The notes under the pieces are model-generated. The model saw only the letters and a list, made by a program, of their open reading frames with translations. It had not been told where the DNA came from and did not search any database. A program made the position numbers and the translations under genes. Shown one piece after another: positions 1-13,100 of a stretch of 64,000 nucleotides of DNA. The DNA is from Aquila chrysaetos chrysaetos (Eukaryota > Chordata > Aves > Accipitriformes > Accipitridae). The stretch covers positions 13,959,276-14,023,275 of the forward strand of contig NC_044008.1 in assembly GCF_900496995.4 (NCBI RefSeq), given 5' to 3'. Each line of letters starts with the position of its first letter. Within the stretch, counting starts at the first letter, position 1.

Positions 1-544
1 GTGGCATTATGCACATGCTTAAAATTAAGTATCTGCATTTGTGTTTTAGACTTTATTGGATAAAAACTGAATTTTGAGTTCACTATTGTCCATACTATTT
101 AAAAGAAAAACATATCATGTTTTTCTGAAATACCACTTTAATGTTTTTGCAATGTTAAATTAATGGAAAAACACGATAGGACAAATTAAAGCCTATGAAT
201 AAGAAGATAAAAAGAAAACATTTTAGCAGTAGTTTGAATGTATCCCTCAACAGCAATTATTTTCAGTAACCAACCTATAATGTAGTTAAACTGGCCTCTA
301 CAACTGAAGGTCCCACAACCAGTAGTTAATAATTCTGTTCTTTTTCTAAAATACTGCCACAAATCAATCATCTTTCTTCTGGGCAGAACCACCTTGTCTT
401 CTAGAAGTCAGCGTATTAACAAGCTTTTACCCTCTAAAGTTACATTTTGAAAGGATACAAAAATACTGAACAAAGCAACCTTTCAAACAAACAAATTAAT
501 TTAAACAACTGAATAAAAATGTTTGGAAAGAAATCTCTCCCTAC

Positions 545-619
545 CCACTGCGCCCTTGCACTAGATTCTTCTCCTCTACTCTTGCTTTCTGGCCTAGCAG
601 TTTTTTCTGTCTTAAGAAG
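545..619 (-). CDS. Possible FBXL13 exon 7 (weak)
   Basis: A stretch bordered by ATGCAG and GG|GTAGGG stays open in the frame left by exon 6 and would encode a basic helix (FLRQKKLLGQKARVEEK). The polypyrimidine tract upstream is poor and I cannot match the peptide to a known FBXL13 sequence. It is offered only as a candidate. Confidence 0.22.
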
Positions 620-1050
620 CTGCATAATGTCCATACAGTCTTCTCTCTATTTTTAAGAAAATTAAACTGCTTTCTATCACATTTAGGGCTTTGCTTGTAA
701 GTTTCTATTCACTGTAAACAAACCCCTTTACTTCTCTCAGAAGTTCCACTCTCTACCTATCCTACAGATTTACTGATTTCTTGTTCTCCCTTTTTAAGTC
801 TCCCTCTTTCAGTCTCAGCTCAGAGAAGCTTCTGGATGTCAGGTTAGGGCATGCAGAATATGATCAGGTGCCACTGAAGGAAACAATAGCATTACCATCC
901 TTCAAAGGATTCCAACCGACTCAAAGTGAACAAGGTAAACAGGAACTTTCCTTTCCATTGCACAAACACATCTTTTTCAACAAAAAAAGATATATACCAT
1001 TTATGAAATATACATATTAAAAATTAAAAAGAACACCAACTATCACAAAC

Positions 1051-1144
1051 CTGTAATAAGGCTTTTTCTGGTAAATGGGATGTTTTATGTCTGACAGTAA
1101 GATCATTTGATTCAAAACAGCCCTTCTGATTTTCATTTGCCAAA
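1051..1144 (-). CDS. FBXL13: FBXL13 coding exon 6
   Basis: It reads WQMKIRRAVLNQMILLSDIK then HPIYQKKPYY. Acceptor choice matters. CAG|AG at 1146 would make TAG with the preceding T, whereas CAGAG|TT at 1144 keeps the frame open, so 1144 is preferred. The donor is CAG|GTTTGT, phase 2. A missed exon between 5946 and 1145 cannot be excluded. Confidence 0.72.
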
Positions 1145-4100
1145 CTCTGAAAAAAGATGGTAAGAGAGAAGTACAATTTTATCTTAATTGAAGGTTCAAA
1201 GTTTCAAATACATTTAAAAATAAATGAAATTAAATTTGATAAACTTAACTAGGTATTTTCAAATCCCCATGTAGTTACACATCTATGAACACTTGTAACT
1301 GCTGTTACTGAGAATAATCATAGTTTTAGGGTGCACCTCATGATTTTGCGTTGTAGCAATACAATATAGAAGCACAGGAGACCATCTGCATTTCCAAACT
1401 AAAACACTGTGTACACACAATATGACACAAACATACCACTAGCACATGCAAATTTTTCAGACAAGTCTTCAGAAGGCATCACTACTGAAATCTCTCTGAT
1501 GTTATATTGTATCCCACAATGTATATGCATGAAAGATACTAAAGTATTTTTCATATATAATCTCAACATGGGAGTAACAGTGAATCTCCTTTTATTCTAG
1601 CTCTAGAAACAGAAGAGTTTCAGGGGGTATAAAATTGGTTTTCATTTGAATATTCCTACAGGGAAGAGACGAGAAGAGCAAAGAAAGGGGGAATATGCAG
1701 GAAAGGAGAAATTAGGAATAAAGAAAATGGGAAGGAAGAAAACAGTGGGATGAGAAAGCCAGAAAGAACAGAGTAAATGGAAATAACGAGCTTTATATTG
1801 TAACTTCCCATTCTGAAAATTTATTTGCCCTTTAGTAGCAATGCGAGTTCTTCTGGCCCATTAAGTTTATTACATATTATAATCATTGATGGTTTAATTC
1901 TGCATTTTAAAATCAATCAGTGTCATCTCAGATGCCCTGGATTATCCAAGATATCCACAAAAGACTGGCAGATATGACACTGGACTGGCAGAGGATTCTT
2001 GCATTTTTTGAGCTTTAAGCTGGAGGCCTGTCTGGTCTAGCCTTGCCTGAGATATCCCAGGACATGCTGAATTGCACGAGAAAACTATGTCTAGGTGACA
2101 TAGTTGCATCCAAAATGCCTACAAAAGTGTACATAGTACAAAAGTACACAATAAAAAATTATTCAGTTATATGCTTTCTGTTATATCCATTCTAATCTAA
2201 TTATGGAAGTCAAACCAATCCTTGGCAACTGCTATTAAGAATGGAAAGAATTTAAGAATATTATTCCCTAAGAATGCCCTGATACACTCCAGAAACAGGA
2301 TTTCTTTTGTGTACTCAATCTAGTCAGGCTAACATTTTAAATATTTTAAGATACCAGCAAGAAAAGAGGAGAAAGAAAATGTACAGGAGAGAGAAGAAAC
2401 AAAAATAAAAGTGAAAGTCTACCGACTAATTTGAGAGAACAGGGAAGAAGCAGGACTAATGACAGGTTTACTCCAGGAAGGATCTGACAACTGGTGTCTG
2501 GCAGCCAGCAACTGATAAATTGTCCACAGCTGGTTTCCATTCTGACCATCCTACAGTAGGGGAAGGAAAAGGAGCTGAACAATGGGAGAGCTTTATCCGC
2601 ACAGGTGTGATTTTTGGAACCCCCAGGCTATTAGCAGTGGCTGGGTCTTACAGCTCCCATCTCTCCCCTTCCCCACATGGTATCTGCTGACCATCCCACC
2701 AAGCTACGGCATTCTCTTCCTTCACAGGAGAAACCTTCCCAGAAATGAGAAGAGCCCTGTTTTTCACAGTGAGACCAGACAGGACTGCTGGCAGTGGGGT
2801 ATATGGGGCTGTCCATGTGTTGCCTATTCTCAGGTGATCACAATTTTCGTTACCCCACACTTTTGGGGAGGAGATGAGGTTACTGACGCTCCTCCTCATT
2901 CTGCAGGAATCTACGTCTCTTGGATTCTGGTGGCAGGGATCCAGAGCCATCATCTTTACTGATTATCATCTCAACTGGTAATACTCCCCCTAAGACATCA
3001 ACCACCTGATCCAATACAGCTAGGTCACTGATAATACACAACAACACTCAACCCCTTTTGCTGCTTAAGATATGACCAAACTTTTACTTGTAGAATATAG
3101 AGGCAATGACCTGCTTCCCATAACACCATAAGTACTAAATAGTAGTATTAGTGGTACGCTTCATTTAATATTGATAGAGTTGTTTTTCCATAACAGTTGG
3201 AATTAATGGAGTTAATCTTTAATCATTGCACTTACTATATTCAAAGTATTATACTGCATACCTCAAAATATGCTTTCGTTTCCAAAGAACTGTGGGCCTC
3301 TGCATGCCAAGCTTTCACGACAGCATTTAAATATATTTTGTTAAAGATTTGTTGCAGTCTCTTCACTGCCACTGAAAATATACATAATTATAAGCAATTT
3401 GAGGACCACAAGTAAGAACAAGTATGTCATTTAAACATTTTAGATGAATGACTGTCTATCAAATTAAATTTCAATAAAATAGCTATTCAATTCAGCTTCT
3501 GTAAGGAAATAAATAACAACTTTTTACAATAGATATGATTAAGACTCTTGCAATAGCATTTCAAGTTAGCAGGCAAGGCATAAACATGACATATTTCCAA
3601 TTTATCAGAGTTGTGTATAAGACATTTCTGTCTTATATTATTTCTACCAAATTACCCAATAATTTGACAGAGCTTGGAGGTGCAAGATGTATACAGATCT
3701 CAGTGAAATACAATAACAAAACTTTAATAATGTTTCAGATGGCATAGAAGTCAAAAGTCATAAGAATAAATTCAGTAAAGTCAAGTGCTAAGTGTTACAC
3801 CAGTGTTAAACATAAGAAGAACAGTAAAGCAGCTTATGAAAGATCATGTGTTCATTATGATTTAATGTAAACATTAAAAAAAATTACTTGTAAGAAAAGT
3901 TTGGAAGGAATTTAATTTTCCTTAGTCCAGCACAGAAAAAAAAAACATGGGGAATACTGTATGCGTCCTTCTACGTGTAAAAGGTGTTACAAATGCAAGT
4001 AAAATAAAATGCTCTTCACAGCCACTGAAATAAAAAACAGAGGTAAAAAGTGCAATTTTCACAAAAATTTAAGTCATTCAAATTTTTTTTGTCAGTTAAC

Positions 4101-7100
4101 TTTGTAAAAAACTGCAATAAGCTACAAAGGGAGCTGAGAGACTCTTCTTATTTGATACTTTCAAGAATATACAGCTGTTTAAGTAGCTTAGCCTATCTCA
4201 TGGACAAGGACTAAGCTTGATTAGTGTGACATGCAGTCTTCACTATCAAAAGAAGGATTAAAATGTAAATTTTGATATATTGAATACATTCTATAGAATC
4301 ATTTATCTTTTTTTTTAACAAAAAGGTGTCTTGAAATTCAACTAAAATAAATTATTATAAAGGTACATTTAAGATCCATTCTTGTTTGTAGGGAAAAAAA
4401 AAAAAAAATCAGCATGCCTCAAATCTGGCAAGAGATGCCATGTTAACTGTATAAACCTAAGTCTATTTTCTGTTACCTGAGTCATGTTGAAACACTATGT
4501 GTTCTAGGGAACATATTGTATGATATTACTTAATTATACACTTTAATAAGTGTACACTTTACACTTTAATTACAAAATTTAATAACTTTTTAGGCTATAT
4601 AAGCAGTAAGGTACAGAAACTGGAAATATTTGCAAAGCAAATGCCTACAAAATAATATCAAATTTTCATTGCCCAAGGGAGGAAGACAAAAACTCTCAGG
4701 ATTGCAAGGGAAGTTCAGACTGCATCTACATTAATTTGCTCTGACTTTCATCAGTTGGGATCTAACAGCCCACTGACCTGCCCCTTTATTTAATTCTTTC
4801 TTATAACACACTGTTCACTCTTGAACTTTTTCCACAGATCACTCCTTCGTGGGTTGTGTTGATAGTACAGTAGAGTTCTACTATAAGCAGATCCCCAAAG
4901 TGATCAAATTTTATTTAAGAAAAAAAGACCCTTCCCGCCCCTAATTCTCTGTCATTCCAGCAACCTTGTTTACAGTGTAATCTTACAAACGGTTATACTG
5001 GTACTAGTCAAGAGTCAACAAACAGGGTCACAGAGCCAAGAATGACTGAATGGTGTTTCTCCATATGTCAGCTTTGTCATGGAAGGAAATATATTGTGTA
5101 ACTATGCCCTCTAGATGTCTCCTCCTCTGCTTCCATGAATTTAAAATTAACAAAAGGTGCCTTGGCTGAAAGTAATATTTAGAAGAGAATATAAAAGGAA
5201 GTAATAAAAAAGAGTAGAAGTCTCTGTAAACTGCCTAGGGGAGTGAGACAACAGCTTCGCCTCCCGCCCTGTAAGAGCAATGTTTGAGTCATACATAACT
5301 GCCTGAGCTCAAACTCAAAGCTATAGGTAGTGCTTTTGGCCCATTCTTTACTTTCATGAAACTTCTGTCTGGGTGGACTCAGGTTAACAGAGTCTCTGTT
5401 CACAGCTGCTGCTGTGTGGAGACAGTTAAAAAAAGCCATACCCACAGGATCTGTGGAACACAGTCTCAGGCAGAATGAACAAAGTATTTTTTTTTCTGTC
5501 TTCTGACTTTCTTAATCTTATTTTGATCTTCACTCCTTCCCCACCTCTCATCATGCATTCCCTCTAACTGAAGCTGACTCCAATTCTGTGAGCTCTCCTG
5601 TTTTATCCCTATACTGTACTCTTCACGTCCCAGAAAAGCATCCCGACTCACTCCACCCTGTACTTCTGATATAAATTCCACTTCCCTAACACCTCCCAAG
5701 CTTGCTTTGTATTAGCATCAATGCTCAGTCTTTAGAGAAGAGTACCAGCACCACCTGGCCTAACAAAGAATACAGGGAACTTCCTCTCATGGCATTCAAG
5801 TTGGCACAGATCAACCAATGAATGGCATCCTGCAAAAAGATAGCTAGATAAATTGTTGGACCAAGCACATTTAATTTATACAGCATAATTTTCTTTTACA
5901 TAACATGTATTTTTTTGTCTTATGCAAAGCAGCTATATAAACTTACATGTCATTTTTTCCTTGTGAATCTGCACCCACATGCTCCACTTCTGTATAATAA
6001 CTCTTAATATTTGGACGTTGTAATGGACTACTGCTAGAGCCATCTTCTGCTTTACCTCTTTTCTTTTGTTCTTTTTCAGCAGATTATATTTTATCCACCC
6101 TCTGAATTGTAAAACAGAATGAGTAACTTAATATGACTCCCAACCTGAATGAAGTAAAAATCTATAAAACTCTGCAATTTGCTGTAAAATACAAAGCAGT
6201 CAAGCTCAACACTATAAACTTCTGAGTAGAACTGATATTTGTTATTTATAATTTAAATAAAATATGCACTGATAATATTTTTCAGTTGTAATTCATTCAC
6301 TCATTTTAATAAAATTTCTACTTGTTCATAATATTCTACAGTATTGAGCAATAAAAACTTGCTTGTTTCCACCATCGTATACTCCTGCTTCTGTCAGCTA
6401 TGCTTTAATGTACAGATCTGTATTTGAGTGTTTATAGAAAATAATTTAAAAGTGCTAGATGCATGCATTTACTTAAGTCCTATTTACATTTTCTTGGTGA
6501 TACAAATAAAAATTAATATAATAGAATACAAACAATTTATATCTTAACAATTTTAACCTTTGGTAAAAATCCCATTTCTTTTCTAAGCTAAGTAATAAGA
6601 AACAGTTAGATTCAGAACAAAAAAAATGTATTTCAAATGAATCATATGTTGCTGATATATTAAAATACACTATCTCTCCATACCTGATTTGCTGGAAAGA
6701 CTACTGAATAAATTAGACGTTACATGACTACTTTTATTTGCCAAAATCTCTCTCATTTCAAATAATAATTAAAAAAATCATTTCATATAGTTGGGAGCAA
6801 TTATAAATGGAACATTCTACTGTTCCAGTCCAAATTCTGTGACAATTAAACAAAACTCTTAGCTCAGACAATCTTCAGAATGCTGCTGTAAAGGAAAAAG
6901 GAATAATCTTCAATGTCCCCGGTGTATAAAACAAAAAGGAAAAAAAAAAAAAAAAAAGATTTCTCTTGTAGCAAGGAAGGCTCAGGTATTAGGAAAATAT
7001 TTCTAGTAGAAAGGATTATGAAGTACTGGAATAAACTGCCTGCAGAGATTGTCATGTCTCCAACACCTGTGATTTTTAAGATTACTAAAACCAGCCTAGA

Positions 7101-10100
7101 TCAATGTTCACCAAGGCTAACCACAGTATACCTTGAAAATCTTCACCTCCCTACCAATTCTGTTATTCTATGATTCTTAGTAGGATTTACACCAGTCTTC
7201 TTAACAGAGTTGTACCTCCCATACAATTAGCATTGTATGCTTTTCAAAACAAAATAGCCCAAACTTACCTATTCTAAATGGAGGATCACTAAAATTTGAT
7301 ACACATGCTTATAACAAAGAAATTAACGAACATGTTTATTTATTGTGATCATCACATTTTAAAACACTTCTATGTATTATCCCCATATTTAAAAGGAAAA
7401 GTTGTATTCCATAAAGTATGAGTTACCTAATCCCAAGCATAAAGGAAACCGAAGAAAGAACAGAAGAGAACACAGACCTTTTACTTTCAGACCCAAACAC
7501 GAATTATCCTTTTATTCATGGATATATTACCATATTCCTGGCAAATAGAACGGATTAAAGTACAGAAATGTCAAAGGACTTTGTTCAGGTCTGGAACAGG
7601 CAGAAACTCAGAATTTACTAGTTTTAACATACAATAACATTGGTGAAGAAAAATAAAGCCAAATCTAAGTTTCTAATCTCTCTTCATGTTGTTCTGTTAA
7701 AATGAAAACTTGTTCCTCCCCCAAAGGAACTACATAAATATTGCTTTGGTAAAAGATTTTTCCTGAGATGTTCCTGAGGTATATGTAAAATGCATATACT
7801 TACCCAAAATACAGCTTCATTAAGTTTCTGCTGTAAAAGTCCCATGCTTTGGCACATAATTCTTCAGTCATCTAAACAAATCATTTATGACATTAGTACA
7901 CAAAACACTGCTGTGTTATGAATATTTTAAAATCAGACAACAGTACGAAATCTTGTATTTTCCATGTTGATTGGTGCAAATTAAAAGTGTCTATTTTAAA
8001 GAGACGAATGTTCAAGTATAATTTTCTGTGTATAGTTAGAAGTACTTTGCTACCAAATTACACTTTTGTTTTTACCCACAGAAGTTAAAGGAAAAGCTAA
8101 ATTAGCATACAAAACAGAACTAATATGTGTGCTTGAGGGAAAGCTCAATAACTGAAATTTAGTCTTTCATACCTCATATCTACCCTTTTATAGATCAGCT
8201 GTATCCAGCAATTTAGTATATTAAACAAATACTTTAGTTACTCTTTGCAAAAATATTTTCATGACCCATTGCTATGTAAACCATTTAGCACATGATTCTA
8301 ACTCATACGTATTTTAATAAACCTGTTTGAACTCCTACAAAACCAAAATCATGTAAGACTACAGGCTAAGAATATCCCTCTAAAATAAAATATGGTCCTT
8401 TGAATGTGCAAATAGAAACTGGGCCTCAGAAAATACTGTTTTTCATCTCATTTATTGTTCTTACTCCTAAGAAAATCCATGAGAGGATTTGACTGCAACA
8501 CGTTTGCACATTTATACATATACTGTATAAATCAACCATTCCTCTTTTACACTGATTAATATAAATTTGAGTGGTTGGTAAAAGAAGAAACAGCTAAAAT
8601 TGAATTGCAGTAAACTGACAGTACAGATGTACTACGAGAAAACAAAATTGAGTACAGTTATACACAGGTAACTAAGAGAAAAATCTGGTCACACTGCATG
8701 CCAACTTACTGACTAAATTACTTAGACTACTTTCTTTCATGGTCATACAGCAATTTTCTCCTCTGAATGTTTTAAAATAACAGTTTTTCTTCTCTACAGG
8801 TGACTTTTTTTGATCAGTAAAACCAAAATGTTTACCTCTGTATTGCTTTATGTACAATAATACTGCATTTAACTGTAACTATTAATTGTTAGTGTTGATA
8901 GCACTTTCCAAGACTTAACGGTTCAAGTGTAATTTTAGGAATCAGCCTAAGTAAAACTAAATAATGCATAGAAAAAAAATGCAATTGAAACTAGATTCAT
9001 ATGTATGTGGAACTCTTTTTTAAATTATGACCAAATATGAAACAGGAACTACTTGCTCCCTACTATATGCCTAGATGACATTAGGTTTTGGACGCAAATC
9101 AGTATCAATAGAAAGAAACACACAGTATCATATTCCTCGCCTTAGCTATAGAAGAGTAATATGAGAAAACTTAAAACCAGAATATGAGTATTCAGTATTA
9201 GAAGATTTGTTCACAGCATAGATTTAATGCAAATGTTCAATGATTTTTACCAATTGTTCACCATCTAGTCCGAAAACAGTGTTCAGGTAAGTTTCTGAAA
9301 TCCTCTTTAATTTGGGGTGTAATGACAGGTTAACACACATATACCTTTAAAAGAGAAGCAAATTGTATTAACCATATTAGTATACCCAAAAGAAAATGCA
9401 TCTTTTCTCTGTACCTAATAGATTACAGTTATATGTTATGGTATCATAATGTTATTATTAAAAGATTAAGACTTATATCACTTTCATTACAAATACCTAT
9501 AGCAGCCATTTTTTGAATGTGTTTACAAAATATGAAAACAAATTATGATTTACTGCTACTCTTAGAGCTATGTTGAAATATGGTGTACATCAGACCTTAA
9601 TACATTCCATGTAATATCTGTCTTGGACATTTCCTATCAGATTATATACTATTTTGTTTCTCATCTTAATATTGACTGAGCAGCCATTTCAAATTTTCAG
9701 TAGTTGGAGCAATGTCTCCTGCTGCTGCAGACAGGCCATGCCATGTCTAGGTAGGTAAACTGTTTTGTTTTCATTTTAAAAAAAGAGAAAACACACTGCC
9801 ATGAGCCAAATAAATCAAAAAAGACTATGCTCCATTACACTTCCATGAAAAACACGTTTCCCAGAGGGCCAAAATTAAAAGAGAAATCAAGTCAGTTTTC
9901 AACTTCTAGGAAAGACATCATAAATAGTGTAAACAATAAAACCTCATCATTATGGTTCAGACTGTTGGTGCACCTTGTGATATGAGGAATTGTGTTACCC
10001 CATGGAGAACCCCAGGGAAAGGACACAATAAGGGCACAAATCTGCCATCACCCACTGTAATGATTTTACCTGCTACCACAATGTACCTAAGTCAGGCTGT

Positions 10101-13100
10101 GAGTACATGCGGAGTGTTTGGGGGTCCAGGCAACTCCTGAGATCTCTGCTTGAGTGGGCCCAAAGATTAAGGATTAATTATTCACCTCCTACTGAAAACT
10201 CAACCTGAAGTGACAACTGCACATAATATAGAAGTGAGGTAAGTACCTCCCTGGCTAGCCCTTTGAAATTACAGCTTCTTCACATTGCAACAGATGCCTA
10301 TTTTCCTAGCATTAACCATGGCTTTGTCCATTATATTGCCCTCTCTCTTTTTTCCAATTCTTATTCTCTAGGTTTTTCTAGCTCCCATCTAAATAGATCA
10401 GCAGCGTCTTTTGGGGTCAGTTTTAATCCAGTGATGAACACTGCAATTTTCTGACAACGATGAGGCATTTTACAGAACTCAGTATCTCAACAGAACAGTC
10501 CCTTACTAAAAACTTGTATCAGTGACAGCAAACCTACTTAACCTAACTCTAAAAAATTATATTGTATAGACTTTACATGTTAAACAGAATTTAATTCATA
10601 TTGAATTAAGACTTTCCACCTCCTTCATGTACAAAGCTCTTTCACTCCCCAGCAGATTTTTTGCCTCCAGGGACCTTTTTTCTTTTCTTATTTGCTTACA
10701 GTACAATCTCTGTAGAAGTTCTTCTCAATATTTAAAGCTTTCTTGCAGCTTAATCCTGATGATACCCTAAAACATCACGCTTGATTATTGCACAGCTGTG
10801 ACACCTACAAATGAAACTGCATTCTTGGATGAAGTCCAGCAAGTAAAAAAAGAGAGTGCTCCATCTTCTTAGTGATTCATGTCAATGCAAATACCATTAT
10901 GGCTTGTTGCTCTTCCCTCTGCACCAGCTGAAGTTTTTTCCTGATATTCAAAATCTTCAATGGACCAGAATTTATAAACCTCAAAGATGGCATATTTACA
11001 AAACACAACTTTTCTTGAAACACATCTGAACCATGAAATTACTTAATTATATGTGTAAGTTAAAGCAGGAGGGGAAGTAACTTTCACAGGAGCTGCACCA
11101 ACAGTAATGAATATGCTTCAAAAAAAGGTAAGAACAGATGATCTTACAATACTCAAAACTAATGCAAAACTTTGTGTCTTGTTTTCTGCACAGTAAGCTA
11201 AGAATACACACACACATTTTCACTCTTTTGTCAGGTACAGACTAAATATAAATTAATCAGGGTGGGGGGGGGGTTGTGTCTACCAGTGGGCAAAAAGTAT
11301 TAACAAGTCTGAGAAAAAGCACTTGCTGTGAAACATATTTTTAAAAATTCAGATGGCATTTTTAGCCTATAAGATTTGCACATATTTTAGAGACCAAACC
11401 CTGCTCCCATTTAAGTCAATAACAGTATTTTCTAAGATTCCAGTGTAAACAGAAATAAATCCTTAGTCTTTTTTTACTCATGCTATGATGACTTCACTTA
11501 AAAGGATGAAAGAACACACAAGAGAAAAAATGAGAAATACTACAGTTAATGATTCAGTGCTTGAAGGCCACATCCCTGGTTCATATAGGTACACATACTG
11601 TGGACAGCAATGAAGTTATAACAAGTAACACAACCTCAGTTTTGATTACCACAAAAGTAAGGGTTTAATATATTAACTAAACAAAGAGGAGCATTAAATA
11701 GAGGTTATATTCATCAGATATTCTGTAGAAAAAAAACCCACAACCCATAGATATGAAAATAAAAATATTTTCTATGTTTTTAGAAGATATTGTCTTACTG
11801 TATTTGCAATATCATATGCCATTAATATTTGCAGAAAAAGCGGTATTAACATTTAACTTGCAGTCTACACAGTAGATGCTGTGCCATTAGCATATTTTAT
11901 AAGTCCAAGTTCAATATTATAAACCACATAGCACACACACAATCATTTAGTATGTACCATAAGACAGCATCTAATCCCTTTTCCATTATTTCTCTGAGCT
12001 TTTCTTCTAAAAATTTAAGTGGATCTTCTGGACGCATAACAATTACACCACAAAGCAGCACCTGCAAAAAGAAACTTCAAATTAATGCCTTTGTGTTAAC
12101 AGCAAAGTAACATCTAGATATGAAACTGTTAAAATAAGCACAAGATTACCAGCATCTTTTAAAATACTGTAAAAAAGAGAAGCATTTCTTTTTGTCACTT
12201 ACCTCCCCTTTCATTCAATTTTTAAAGGTGATATTGCATGTAACAGCATAGTTCAATGGCTAGACTTCAAAGCACTGGGTTTAGGGTAGTAATAAAACAT
12301 GTGGTATTTCTTTAACAATTTCTACTAAGAATTTCATTGCTTTTAATGTGCATTAAAGAAAGAATATATAGAAGATTGGATAATTTTATTTACTTAATGA
12401 AAAATAGAATTTAAAACAAGATTAATCCTTTGTACTAAAGAGTATGTTGAATGGGAAGCATGGCCACAAATTGATCTTGTAACCAGTATTGAAAACAAAA
12501 TGCAGTTTAAAAAAAAAGATTTGCTTTTCAGGATTGTGTTATCACACTATTTTGCATTATCTTTTAGTAATAATGCACAATAACCAGTGAACCATTTTTC
12601 TCATTTGTCCTTTAGCTGTCTTCAGCTAAAGGACATAGATTGTTTATTTTTGGATTGTGAGCTCACATACAGCAAGAATGTCCAAAGTATATTGATTTTT
12701 AAAAGTATACTGGCAAATTGCAGTTATTTAAGTGAATATTTAATGAAAACTATAAACTAGAAGTTTTTGTGCCCGGTAAAAATTTCAAAACATGACTGTG
12801 TATCTTTAACTAGACGTTAACCTATGTTAAGGCAAAAGATGCTGTCCTGGTACACACTCTCTTGTTTCTATTTCCCTCTGTCTGTTATAAAGAAACTAGC
12901 TTTTATTGGTTATCACAAAAACAACATCTGAATTTTTTAGATTTTCTTTCAGCCCTGACACTTAGAGAACTGTTTTTCTTTGCCTCTGCCCGCTTTTCAC
13001 TACCACCACTCCCCATGGTGCAGTTCGATGGTACACAACTAAATTTTGCCATTCAGAGTCTGCTCTGGCCTCTCTAAGCTCATCACCAAAATTCTGACTG

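Noticed and set aside
2582..2962. 126-codon plus-strand frame, with an overlapping 101-codon minus-strand frame
   Set aside because: Lies in FBXL13 intron 5 with no splice context, no recognised domain and no coding-like composition.
9952..10140. Small plus-strand frame with Cys and Pro residues
   Set aside because: No homology recognised and no splice or promoter context; treated as chance.
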